The translations under genes were made by a program, and so were the position numbers. A DNA stretch of 64,000 bases. It comes from Plectrocnemia conspersa (Eukaryota; Arthropoda; Insecta; Trichoptera; Polycentropodidae). The DNA lies in the NCBI GenBank assembly GCA_009617715.1, contig VTFK01000010.1, positions 1,426,001 to 1,490,000 of the forward strand, given 5' to 3'. This document shows, piece by piece, positions 36,373 through 47,820 of the stretch; position 1 is the first letter of the stretch; every line of letters starts with the position of its first letter. The notes below the pieces were generated by a model. The model ran no database searches. It saw nothing but the letters and a program-made list of their open reading frames with translations, and was not told the origin of the DNA.

Positions 36373-36650
36373 CAGCGTTTTCCAATTAAATTTATTCACA
36401 TTTATTACTCTTTTATATTTTATATAGCATTATTGAAATACTTTATATATTTTAACGTTTCATACATAGTATGTTTCATGTACATACTTTGTGATACTGT
36501 CTGGTTTTAGCTACATTGTCAGGATGCGATACATTTTATTGTATTTTTAATTAAAAAAAGATATTACGCACGTAAATTATATAATTTAAATTTTTATTGT
36601 ATTTTTTCGAATGACAGAATTTTACATTTGAGAATATTTGAATACCGCTG
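36373..36650. mobile_element. Probable hAT-type MITE
   Basis: A 278-bp unit with left end CAGCGTTTTCCAA and inverted right end CAGCGGTATTCAAA, matching the CAGCGGTTCTCAAA style of hAT termini. Both 8-bp flanks fit the nTnnnnAn pattern but differ from each other, so the target duplication is not proven. No coding capacity. Confidence 0.5.
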
Positions 36651-37014
36651 ATGTATATAAGAACATCATGAAACGTTTATAATAAATCTTAAATATTGTA
36701 TTATTCACTTAATAAAAAATATATTATATGAACAATCAAAAAAAAATAAGAACTGCCTGAAACCATTTGCAGAACATGTTTGAACAAATAACTCTAATAG
36801 ATTAAGTAGATAACAGCCTATTTATTTATGTTGTAAAATAAAATCCATAAAATATCAGCGTAAGAATCGCCTATATATTATTTTGACAAATAAATAAAAA
36901 TAACTAATCTATCTGTTAAACACTGCCTGTGAGGTAAACATTTGTGCCTAAACAATTTTTATAATACCAAAACACGAAAAACTGACGGATAATAACGATT
37001 AATACTGAGAAGCA

Positions 37015-37190
37015 TTGCTTCTTCCAATTATTTCCAAGCTATTTGAGAAACGCCTAAAATCAATACTTAAGGACAAACTGCTAATTATGTCTTATCGGTT
37101 TAGCTTCCAGGAAGAGCGCTCAATCATAGAATAAGTACCTCGCATCACAAGTGATATATAATGAGATTAAATCTCAGTACATCAATTTTA
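37015..37190 (+). mobile_element. Jockey-like reverse transcriptase fragment
   Basis: One frame reads LLPIISKLFEKRLKSILKDK, then LIMSYRFSFQEERS(I)IE and VPRITSDI. This follows the Jockey-clade pattern SLLPiisKlfEklil.rl...li...QfGFR..hSTieQvhRit. It is a 5'- and 3'-truncated relic with a stop at the expected Gln codon. Confidence 0.75.
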
Positions 37191-37817
37191 CAAATAAAAT
37201 AATCTACCCACTACTATTTTTTATTGTATTAAATATGAAAGATCGTTAGCTTCTGGATTTAATGTTGAATTGAGTAGATTTTTAATAATTTCTTTTTATA
37301 ATTTTAAGATTAATATATTTAAATACTATTTTTTTATTGTTTTAAATTGATAACGATCGACCAATAACGTAGGACACCTTAGCATGACCTTAGACGCGAA
37401 GTTGCGATAGAGCAGACACGTGAAAACTTAACGTAAAAAATTGATTTATATAATTGTACTGGTTTTTATGAAAACAATCTGAATGAGAAGCATAAGTTCT
37501 AAAACATATGTTGACATACAGGGCCGCCGAGAGCAAGCCCGGGCTTTAAGAAAACAATGATTCCGGGCCTCATGACAAAAATGGCAGTTATATTTTTGTT
37601 AGTATATATTTTTAATCGTCGCAATCAAATTTCTATAAAAAAATAATAATAGATACGAGTAAACCCTTTCAATGCTACAAACACATATTAAAATAAGCCA
37701 CCGTTGCGACATATTTTATGTGAAATATTTTAATTGGGCATTAAAAATTATTGAAAATATCTACTCATATTAACCTGATAATTAGTCGTGTTTTCTTTGC
37801 TGCTCAGTGTTGCCATA
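37191..37817. other. AT-rich intergenic DNA, nothing recognised
   Basis: No supported feature. Confidence 0.45.
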
Positions 37818-38090
37818 TAGTGAATTTCTAGTTCAGGTCAAAAGCAATAAAATCTTGCCATCGCGGTGAAAAATTTCGAAAAATTTATTGCTTTTGACGT
37901 GAATTTTTGACTTCTGAGAAGTGATAATTGTTTTTGCGATAATTCGGTTTGAATATACTTTGATCTGCCCTTTTACATTAAAAGTTCATAGTAATGTCGG
38001 TAAGGGTAGCTATCATAGCTTTTAAAACATAGTGTAATATCGAAGTGTAGACAAACTGTAGAGCAATATATGAGATGACTGTACTTATTC
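37818..38090 (-). repeat. Fold-back repeat C, copy 2
   Basis: Reverse-oriented copy of 21430-21660. GTCAAAAGCAATAAAAT (37837-37853) faces an inverted partner (37883-37898) across a 29-bp centre that differs from the centre of copy 1. The distal arm (to about 38090) matches copy 1 over blocks such as TTCGATATTACACTA and ATTCAAACCGAATT read on the minus strand. Confidence 0.7.
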
Positions 38091-38339
38091 TTCAGCTTTT
38101 TTTTTTTAATCACTAGGGTTCTGTGGTACGAAATATATTGTGACAACAAAACACGATCGCGAACAAAATCACTAAGTATCCAACTTCGTCTAGTTAGATA
38201 TGATTCGTTAAATGTATGTATGATTGAGCGTCATTTTTGGATCATTTTCATAAAAAAATAACTAATGGATTATTTTTTTTATTAATTTAATTTTTCATAT
38301 TTGAGTGATCTGTTTTTGTGATCGTCTCGATTAAGTCCA

Positions 38340-38770
38340 GATATGCATTCACGGTTTAATAAAAGGCCTTGCCCACGTACCGGATAACGTTGTGTCCAGC
38401 GGACCGTAAAATGGTATTGTGGGATCCTAACACTAGGGCATTCCCGATAGTCCTGCGCGCCATTAACGTCTAAACTCCAGAGGGCGATACACTATTAGAC
38501 ATCTGCGCGCGGTAGTGTTATGTGATCAAATTCCGGCTTTGGCGAATGGTTTTATTGCTGCAATTTGCATCGCGCGCACCATACCTTTGGGATGAATGCA
38601 TTAGTGGCACTTAAAACCCCATTTGGGCGGCAGTCGCCCAAACTTGGTCCCAGTGCTCCTCGAACATTACGTACGTTTTAATTATACATTAGGTTTAATT
38701 TGAGCGCAATATGGCGCCTACGGCGGCCATGAATCTTTCTCATTTTTGTCCAATGTTTTATGAAAGTATT
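38340..38770. other. GC-raised non-coding island 9
   Basis: G+C-rich block without a useful frame. Contains CpG-rich words and CATTAACGTC/TTTTATTGC-type AT words. Candidate regulatory element. Confidence 0.35.
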
Positions 38771-39360
38771 GCAACGAAATGTTTTTAAACTTGATTTATT
38801 GAACATATAGTAAATATTACGTGTAGTTGCATTATACGTATATATTAAGAATTTGCTATATCTGTAGCAAATCACAATATCAAGTCTTGGAAAAGTCTCT
38901 TAAAATACGCATTGATTTTACGCATATTTCAATTCTGTCATAATGTTTTTAAAATAATCTTATTATTATTAAAACGCAAGAAATGTAAGATTAGGTTACA
39001 CAGCATTTTAAAAAACAGTTCGTTGCCTAATTTAATTTATGTTAATTTTAACTTATAGCAAAATATGTAAAAATAGTCATGAGTTTTTATTATAAAATTA
39101 ACCATGATAGATTTTGATTATATTTTAAATGTCACAAACTAAAATATCTCCAAAATCACTTTACCAAAAATCATTGACCAAATATCGCAATAATATAAAA
39201 AAAATATACCACATCGCTTTAATTTGATATTAACTATTTATATATGTACATACATTTAAAGCAGACAGACTTAGTGTTGATTAAGATAAGAATTATTTAT
39301 ATTCTACTGCGTACTCTTACCCGCTGTGCACTTACTAGCGCTTCTTTACTTTATTAATAT
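38771..39360. other. AT-rich intergenic DNA, nothing recognised
   Basis: No supported feature. Confidence 0.5.
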
Positions 39361-39850
39361 TTTTTTATAAAAAATTATATTACTTCCGAAAGTTCGCGCA
39401 AAGCCTGATATGGTAAAAATCGGAGGAAAATCTCAAATTTGATCGAATTTAAAAGAAAAATCGCGCATCACACATAATCTTAAGGCGCCCTCGCGAGGTC
39501 GCCTTTTTTTATTTTCCTTTTCAAAGGCCGAGTAAAAAAAAGCTAGACTGATAAAGGGAGGCGCAAGTTTACTTCAAAAAGCGCCTCTCCCGCTCGTCGG
39601 CGATAGTCAGATCAATTTAATGATAAAGACGAAATGTATTTTTCACATCCCGGCTCATACGAGGCGCTGAATGATTATTAAATCATTTTTGTCGAAAAAT
39701 CGGAGCGTAAATCAGAATCGATGTCTAGGCGGGTGGGCGCTTTCATGGCAAAATATATATTATATAAAATATATGGAGAATATAAGAAGAGAAAAGCTCC
39801 GTAGATGAGTTATGTTTGTTTCATGCGACGCATACATACAAAAACACGCA
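39361..39850. other. GC-raised island 10 with two adjacent hairpins
   Basis: A near-perfect 24-bp palindrome at 39482-39505 (AAGGCG-C-CCTCGCGAGG-T-CGCCTT) is followed by a run of seven T. About 55 bp on, GAGGCGC (39558-39564) faces GCGCCTC (39581-39587). No gene. Confidence 0.45.
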
Positions 39851-40940
39851 CAGAAACGAATGAGAGCGAACAAAAAAAGTTTTTTCGTTTGACGAAGGAT
39901 GAAAGAAGTATTAACAAATATTGTATCGGAAATTCAAAAGCTGATTTATCATTCACATGAAAATGTTTGTATTGAATATGAAAACATTTCTACATAAACC
40001 ACGTATGTATTATATGTACGAAGGAGCATCCATAATTTTGCGACTCTTCAATGAAGATGATTGAATTTATATTTTGTACCAAATAAAATAATATTTCCGC
40101 TTAAAATATAAATATATATATATTTAAGTAGCGTGTATTCAAATATGTATACGCAATTGAACGACTTTAAAAGTCAGATATATAAATCTGAAAATGCACC
40201 TAAATCATTAGGACACTTAATTGTTACAACATGTAATATATTTATGCGATTATATTAAAAAAGTATTTTTAAAAACTATTAGCGTTTGAGAACGACTGTA
40301 TTTTATAAGAATACCAACAACAAAAAATCCATAAATGAATCTTAAACTATTTGGTTTTAGATATGATGGTATAAATTCACATTAATTATTTCCAGTTTTA
40401 TAAACTTACTTTATAATAAATCACTGTATGATAATAGTGAGATTTTAATTTATAAATATTATATATTTTTATTACATGCAAATTGTAAATTTTTATATGT
40501 TATATTTTTCTGAGAGGTCAACAAAAAAAATATTATTAAAAAATATGCAAGTAAAAAATGTGATCATAATAGAAGATTTTCTTAGAAATACTTGTTGTTT
40601 TAGGGGTTTAATATTTCTATTTGATATTAGCTACTTTCATTAAAAAAAATATTATTTAAACAAAACTATTCTCTTAAAGCGTCTGAGCAATATTTTCCAA
40701 TATGCTTTATTTATTTATTTATAGAAGACATTTTATACAATAGTTAAATGACAACGCGATAAATAATTATCATTTTCAAAGATTTTTTTCTTAACAATTT
40801 TCTAGAGCTTTAAGTTGTTATCAACTCCCACAGTTAATTGTATAATTTAGAAATATTTACATACATGTGTATGTTAAAATGTTTAAATTTCTTTTATGGG
40901 AAATATATAACGTATTTAGTGTATATGTACGTATAGTCAA
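39851..40940. other. AT-rich intergenic DNA, nothing recognised
   Basis: No supported feature. Confidence 0.5.
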
Positions 40941-41520
40941 AAATATAATTACGATGCTCGCATTAAGCCCTCTATTAAATTAGACATGAATAGACCTGTC
41001 GTCATAATTCATCCGATAATACACGTTCAAGTTTCAAGCGCCTAATGGCCCCCCTCAAGTCTATTAATTGATGTCGCGTAGATTTTCCGAATTGAAATGT
41101 GCGTCGAATTTCCTCAGTTTACTTTAATATTAAACGTCGAGGAAATTTTACCGAGATTTTCGGCCCGAGAAGAGCGAAACAAAAATCAGCTTTTAATATA
41201 CACACAAGAAAACACAAATAGAGCCCGGGCCGTGTATATAAATCCTTAATGAGTTTTCCGTGAATGGAAGTTGCGAATTAACTCGAGCTGATGGATTTAT
41301 TTAGGGGCAAAGTTGAAACGACACGGGAAACATTTATTGGCTCGTTATCTTGGACCGCAAATTTTATTTTTATTCGACCCCCTATTGTGTGTATTGATAT
41401 ATGTGTATATATATTTCTATTAGGCATATAAATACATACGTATAGAATTGGACGGATGCGAACTAAGTTTACAAAGTGCTGATCCACTATTTTTGGATAT
41501 GGACGACCGAGCGAAATATT
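40941..41520. other. GC-raised non-coding island 11
   Basis: Moderately G+C-raised block with CATAATTCATCCGATAA, CCTAATGG and TCTATTAATTGATG-type words suggestive of homeodomain sites. No useful frame. Candidate regulatory element. Confidence 0.3.
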
Positions 41521-42667
41521 AATTATATTCTTACTATATGCATAAATATATCGAGTAATATAGTTTGTTTCAATAAATAAATACTAAAACTAAAATATGT
41601 TAAAAGTATCATAAATTGTGATTATATATACTAAAATTGCTAAGATGTTAATAAAACACTAATTCTGAAATACCATAGTACAATCAAAAAGCAGCACGTT
41701 AAAATTAATAAAATAATATAGACGTAGTATGTTTTGTATTAATATTTATACAAATTATTTTACAAACATTTAATATGAAAAAAATTAAAATTAAAATTTT
41801 AATAAAAAAAATATTAATCTTAGGAAAATAACTAACAATGAATGTTATAGTATAGTCGGTGGAAAATTTTTGAAAGCAACTTTCATGAGCGGTACGAAGT
41901 TTAAATGTAACTTTTATCCACCCCTCGGGTGAATCAAGCATAATAATAATTTAAATAATTCAAATAGTCAAGATTTCCGACCAATGAAATAAAATTTCAT
42001 ACCACTGAAGTAATGTATTTCTATGACGCGAAGCGAGAGATCATGCGAGATTGCGTGCGCAAAGCATGAAATTCCGAGTGCTAAGCGCGAAATTGCCGCA
42101 TGCAGGCAGGCTTAAATTTAGTATTACAGACATTAAGTTTTAATGTTTATATAATTAGGGCTATCAATTAAGGATGTTTTAGCTACCATTTTAAGTTAAA
42201 AATTTTAAATAAAATATATATATATATATATAAAAAATACCAGATTGTAATTAAACATGACATTAATAAATAGTAAGTTCTAATCAGTTCAAGTATTGTT
42301 ATCCTTTTAAATACTATAATTAAACAACAATTCAAGTAATACATTTTTAAATCAGTGTGAAGAAAGTTTTATTATTGTTTCAGCTAACAATTATAATATA
42401 AATTAAATAATAAGGGAACTACATAAACACCCTGAAGAACACCACAGTTAATACAAATTGGTGTGGATTCATACGTTACAACTTGAGTTCTATCGAATAT
42501 ATAGTTTTATAGCTAAATTTTTTTTCCTGAATTCCAATAATTTTTGATTCGTGGATAAGAATAATTTCTATATGAGAGATATGTGTCGCCTTTTAAAAGA
42601 AGGTATATAACAAAATATATCATACCACAATGGACCAGTAAAATGTATCATATCATTTTTTTATTAT
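41521..42667. other. AT-rich DNA with a CpG-bearing patch
   Basis: Mostly A+T-rich. The patch at about 42020-42115 is rich in GCGA/TGCG words and contains a TCATGC...GCATGA pair. A (TA)n run lies at about 42206-42230. No gene. Confidence 0.4.
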
Positions 42668-42790
42668 TTAATCTTCCGTTGTAACCTGACAGGCATAAGC
42701 CCAATGCGTTACAATGGGGTAAATCTGTACCAACTGAGTAAGTAAATATTAACCACTAGACTGAAGGGCTGGGAATCGGTGATATCATCG
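42668..42790 (-). mobile_element. SINE fragment, headless copy of 23751-23890
   Basis: Shares TCTTCCGTTGTAA(C/T)CTGACAGGC, AAGTAAATATTAACCAC and CTGGGAATCGGTGA with the SINE at 23751-24045, same orientation. The tRNA-like head is absent. The stem is CCGTTGTAAC (42676-42685) / GTTACAATGG (42708-42717). Confidence 0.7.
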
Positions 42791-43060
42791 AATGGATGAA
42801 AAAAAATTTGCAGGACTATTTTTTAAACCAACACATTCACGGTTCTGTTTTTATGTGGTGTATACCTTCCATGCCGGAATATGAGAAGCACCCCCAGATT
42901 TGACGTTGACGTGCATTCATTCTGATCATATACATTTATTTTAATCTAACAAGAAAGCTTCACTTTTTTTTTAAGTCTTAAACAATCTAGCTATTTTGTC
43001 TATTGATCTATTTCATGCGGTTTTTGGCAGATATACGATTTCAAACACTTCTATCCTTAA
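42791..43060. other. AT-rich intergenic DNA, nothing recognised
   Basis: No supported feature. Confidence 0.45.
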
Positions 43061-43102
43061 CCTATATCTAAGAGTTATATATATTAATATATATATATAT
43101 AT

Positions 43103-43167
<65 letters not shown>

Positions 43168-43190
43168 CTAAGAGTTATATATATTAATAT
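43061..43190. repeat. AT microsatellite framed by 28-bp direct repeats
   Basis: A (TA)n-rich tract sits between two copies of TATATCTAAGAGTTATATAT...TTAATAT, at 43063-43090 and 43163-43190. Confidence 0.8.
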
Positions 43191-43645
43191 CCTTATCAAA
43201 TCATTCTGGTTTTACATTTATCACGTAATTATGATTTTTTACCAAGATTAGATATTTTTGCTTTGAAGCTGATTTATTGCAACATTTGTTTGTTACAACT
43301 AAATTTGTCATGTCGATAATTTGATTTACGAATAAAAAATAATAACGATTTTTTATCATAATTGGTTGATTTTGCATTAAATTTTTAAAAAATATTTTCA
43401 TCACGAAAGAAAACAGTCAAATAGCTAAATTATCACTATAAAACAATATAGACATATTCCTAAATGAGTGATAAAAATTTTTAAATTATTTATGATATCG
43501 ATAAACGATAGTTTGATTTTATAAAATACAACTGACTGCAACTTTAAAATTATTTATTAATATAACTGTATTAAATATATTAGTTAATTTATACTACATG
43601 TATGTTTAGTATATTACCAGTTTAATAAACATATGTTGTAATATG

Positions 43646-43653
43646 TATAAATA
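43646..43653 (+). promoter_or_regulatory. TATA-like box upstream of the 137-aa gene
   Basis: TATAAATA, 134 bp before the ATG at 43787. No clear initiator was identified about 30 bp further on, so the assignment is tentative. Confidence 0.3.
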
Positions 43654-43786
43654 CATGTTCAGGAGTTAACGGTTCTACGCTTCTGTTAATCTTATGAAAC
43701 ATATTTCATATGATACATCATTCTAAGAACTCTCGAGTCTCGTCGTTGATTATGTATTCGCGAATAAGCACAATAAATAGCATCGG

Positions 43787-44200
43787 ATGGCTATATCATA
43801 TACCTTTAGCGAGAGAGGCTTGCAGATGCAAAATGCATTCTGCTCTCTACCGAAGGACCTAGCAACACATGGCTTTGATCTCATAAAATGGATCGAGTCA
43901 CAGCACAGATACGATCCACGCTTCAATCATTCCGACGGCATTCAACTCACAGCAATACCGTTAGAGCCACGTGTGATCCGTAAAACGTATAAGTATAAAG
44001 GGCCAAGGAAGCCTACCCTATTTTCCACCCTCCACGATCGGTATCAACTCGCCCGAGTAAATATTATAACAGGCGGGGATGAAAATTTCAAAGTTAACCC
44101 GACGGATTACGAAATGTCGCGACCGGGTCCGTGTGACGCAGCCCTTAGTGAATTTTTTATGGTCCGCCCGCGAAATCCAAACGGTGAAAAATACTTTTAG
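43787..44200 (+). CDS. Small unrecognised single-exon protein (137 aa)
   Basis: I do not recognise this protein. It reads as plausible coding sequence: balanced amino-acid use with many Pro, Arg and Gly, local G+C well above its flanks, an in-frame TAG three codons before the ATG, and AATAAA at 44262-44267. It has no signal peptide or membrane segment. It is mildly basic, with a KYKGPRKPTLFSTLHDRYQ-type central part (about residues 70-88) and a Pro/Asn-rich end (RPRNPNGEKYF). It could be a lineage-restricted gene, a terminal exon, or chance coding in a stop-poor block. The opposite strand also has a 71-codon frame (44018-44233), which I take as a shadow. Confidence 0.5.
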   Translation: MAISYTFSERGLQMQNAFCSLPKDLATHGFDLIKWIESQHRYDPRFNHSDGIQLTAIPLEPRVIRKTYKYKGPRKPTLFSTLHDRYQLARVNIITGGDENFKVNPTDYEMSRPGPCDAALSEFFMVRPRNPNGEKYF

Positions 44201-44261
44201 TGCCTGGTAATTTGGAATTTTGCGAAAGCTCATCGGACGGCGTTAAGCCCGTTAAACTGTG

Positions 44262-44267
44262 AATAAA
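44262..44267 (+). terminator. Poly(A) signal after the 137-aa gene
   Basis: AATAAA 62 bp after the stop codon. Confidence 0.4.
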
Positions 44268-46199
44268 AATGTATTTACGTCATTTTTTTTTAATATATAT
44301 GTTACGAGTAGATACTCAGAGATTAAAATTACTTTAACTGAATTTAAAATATTATTCCTTTGAATTGGACCTTTTTCAACTTAATTTATAGTGTGTTCAA
44401 TCAATATTCGGCACTAAGCTGGCAAATAACATTGAAAAATCATTTCCACTGAAAATGCCTCTCTTGAATATTTTTATTCAACGTTAATATAGGCATATAT
44501 GAAAAGCTCACGTACACATGTGTTTATAATCGAATCCAGTTCAACAACTATCGAGTCCAATATTGCCAGTAAAGTGAAGGGGATTGCAAAGCAAAAATAA
44601 AATGCATCGAAACACATTTCGAACTCTTTACGTACGAATGAAATAAAACAGCAAATTGGTATCCATTATATAAAGATAGAATACATGTATTTGTAATAAT
44701 GTATAATACAAATTACCCGTTTTTTATTAATTTCAAAACGTTTCACTTTTTTTAAGAACGACGTTGTCGTGGAAAAATAGTATCTATAGATTCAACAATG
44801 GTATTATATCTCATTTTTGACGATACAAGAACCAGTCATGTGTTTGGTTTTATAACAGGGGTAACACTAAAAATCTAGTCTTTATCTACATTGACTATTA
44901 ATGAGAATTCGCTTATCGGAGGGTGCGCCTCTTGCCTTATGAAAATCCACAAGGAACGTCTAATTAATATTTAATTAAGGCTATCCATATGAAACGTTTA
45001 CTAATGTTGATTCATTAGTAATATTAATATACAAATACTCTCACTACGAAACTATTGAACCAGATTTTTTGCAAGGTGCTTAAATTAAATGTAGCCTTTG
45101 ACCTGCAAACTAATGATGCGTAATATTCAAACACATTCAAAACCTTTGTGGATTATCCTATTTAATCTACATATTTACCTTGACAAGAGACAATAATGCC
45201 CACAACATCCACAATACACCACGGATGAATATCATATAAACGCCAGTTAATCAGCTTTCCTTGGCGTCTTAGACAATTAACATAGACTATAACGTCTATG
45301 ACGGTGTTAAACCACGCCCAAACAATCCTGACCTCTATTATGATCTTAATAAAACGCCTTCACAATGTCGTAATGAAGGCATACGCTCCACGAGGCGGTC
45401 AGAAACATTCGTTTGAAGGAATACTAATTTTCCACCGCCGCTCGTACATATATGGAAACTTTAATTTCACGCACGTTCGACCCTTACACGAATTAAATTT
45501 CGAAAAGGGTTACTTTCTAATGGACTCTTGTGCGGGTAATGAAGGTGTGTGTATAAATTTTGCGGCACCGCCGACAATTATTATCATGGCCAGAATCAAT
45601 AAGCTGAAATTCGATTCGAATTATTAACGTGCGATATAATCTATGGCCGTTTAATTAACGGACCGAAATGCCAACGTGTGGTGTTACTTTATGGAATAAC
45701 TTTGGCCGGTTTGTTTGAATTTAGCAATGGTTTAAAGTTACGCGGATGTGCTACGGCGGCGGTGTCGTTAGATTAAAGCAAATTGTTATGTATTTTTAAT
45801 GATACTTGGATGTCGAAAGTTGGCAAAATAATCTTAAAACTTTTTTTGTTTGAATTATAAAAGTAGTTTTATAACAAATATAGACGCTAGCAAAATTTAC
45901 GTGACGTATAAATTAAAGATATTATATTTAACAGTTATCTTTATATTTGTTCTAGTAACTTTTTTTTTAATTTACAAATATATAAAAAGTGATAGTAGAT
46001 TATTTGCTTTTTATTTATAATTAATAATTTTCTTTATAATTTTTGTTAATCAACATAGTTAGCAACTGCTTGAATTTTTTTTTATAATTATAGATTATCT
46101 AGTGATAAAAATCCATTATTTAATAATCTAAGACTAAGCATTAAATATACACTATGTACCTACATGGTACATTATAATCCTTTACAAAAATGGATTTAA
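44268..46199. other. Intergenic DNA, partly GC-raised
   Basis: The segment at 45170-45790 is somewhat G+C-richer and contains a 109-codon frame (45298-45627) without a recognisable domain, plus a CATAGAC...GTCTATG hairpin at 45281-45300. The rest is A+T-rich. Confidence 0.4.
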
Positions 46200-46420
46200 C
46201 CCTTTAAATGCCAGCGAGTTTTTATTAAGAACACCTATTATTTTTCTTCACGCATAGTATCTTCTTATAAAAATAAATATAAAATATTTGGTTTACCGAT
46301 AAATGAAGTAAGTACAAAAATATTTAATAAATAAAAAAAATTGTAAATAATTCGGCAACATTTAAAAAATTGTTTAAAATAATAATGTCATTCACCGGTG
46401 AGTCGCTGGCGTTTAAGTGG
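46200..46420. mobile_element. piggyBac-type MITE
   Basis: A 221-bp unit with inverted ends CCCTTTAAATGCCAGCGAG (left) and CCACTTAAACGCCAGCGAC (right, read inward). The left flank is TTAA (46196-46199), the right flank CTAA (46421-46424), one change from TTAA. TTAA target sites with CCC-starting ends are the mark of piggyBac elements. The interior is A+T-rich and non-coding. Confidence 0.7.
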
Positions 46421-46770
46421 CTAATGACTATTTTGGTCAAGCAAAAGAAACGATGATTTCGAAACGAAATCTGAAAAAATGTATAACTTCAATATGCAAT
46501 ATTAAACTAAAATCGGGTTATCTTTATATTTTAATAACTTATATTTCGTGTTAATTGTAAACGTATAATCATGTTTTATGTGTACGTATAGTGGACACTC
46601 ATTTTTGGACAACACATTTTTCCACCCTTAAACATTCCCAGTCGTCCTTAGAGCTCCACTCAAATAGTGGATTTTTATATTTTGCAGCACATGGTAAATA
46701 CTTCTGTCATTTTTATCGTTTAAGTGAGCGCACAGAAAAAACCTAATAAAACCACTGCGCTGCTTGAATA
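46421..46770. other. AT-rich intergenic DNA, nothing recognised
   Basis: No supported feature. Confidence 0.45.
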
Positions 46771-47040
46771 ATTAAAGCTCGCCGTGTGCCCCGTCATTAT
46801 TCCACCCTTTAGTAAACCGGCGGGGTCAATTATTCAGCGTTTAACCTTAAGACTAACTAGTAGGGAGGATCGAGTCCTGTCGGCGCGAATTCGGACGGGA
46901 GAGCACAATGATAGTTTTCGTCCTGTCTGGGGGTTGAATTGTGCTTGCTCCTTGTGGAAGATAATGAGAACAAGGGGTCGTGAAAACACGTCACAATGGC
47001 GCGACAGATAATGAAGTCCAGACGAGATTGTTCCACGAAC
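46771..47040. other. GC-raised non-coding island 12
   Basis: G+C-rich block with a 75-codon frame lacking any domain. Candidate regulatory element. Confidence 0.3.
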
Positions 47041-47820
47041 TGGATTTAATCTTAGCTAGAGACAATTCAACTTGATTTTAGTTTAAAGATTTTTAACACC
47101 AATATACATATGTATATGTATATCTAAGGTCTATACAATCTAGAGAGAAGCTCTAATAGAGTTTCTGTAGGGTTGTACATACATATATACATACATAGGT
47201 GTACAATTATGGACTTTGCACGTAACATAATAACGCCACGTAATTTAATGTGGACCCTAATTTATATACTCTTGCAGCTTGTAATGGAGTAAAGCAGCCT
47301 TATAGGGTAAAATGTAGAATAATGGTAATACGGTAAATGCATGCAGCTTCCGTAACTTTATATGTGCACTTTTATTATATGTATAATCTTTCATAGTGAA
47401 AATATTATATTAAAATTACGCTTGAACTATTAGTTGGAAAAATACATTTTTATTAATCTGTTAACCTACTATTTTAACAATTTTGACCATGAGTGTTAAA
47501 ATGTGTTCCTAAATAAATAAGTAATAAAGACTTAATATGACATTAAATAAATTAAGTAATAAAAATAAGTTATGACAAATCTACAGCAAACTAACGTCAA
47601 GCAATGAAAATTAATGTCTTGAGTTCAAATTAACTCAAATTGAAAAAAACATATTGATCTCCAAGATCAAACTAAAATATGGCGTTAAACAGAAATATAA
47701 ACTTATAATCTATATTAATACCACACACGAAGTGTATAAATCATGCTCCAATAAAATAAAACAAATCGAAATCGTCATTTAAGAATCAACAAGCAGAATC
47801 ACTATTTCAACTAAGTTTTA
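47041..47820. other. AT-rich intergenic DNA, nothing recognised
   Basis: No supported feature. Confidence 0.5.

Noticed and set aside
39482..39512. Bacterial-type intrinsic terminator
   Set aside because: The hairpin plus T-run looks right, but the window is clearly eukaryotic and no transcript unit precedes it.
42020..42115. Possible MITE end or small RNA gene
   Set aside because: Only a 6-bp inverted pair and unusual GCGA words; no partner end or second copy was found.
45298..45627. 109-codon frame with mixed composition
   Set aside because: No recognisable domain, no poly(A) signal close by and no coding-like neighbours; chance frame is more likely.
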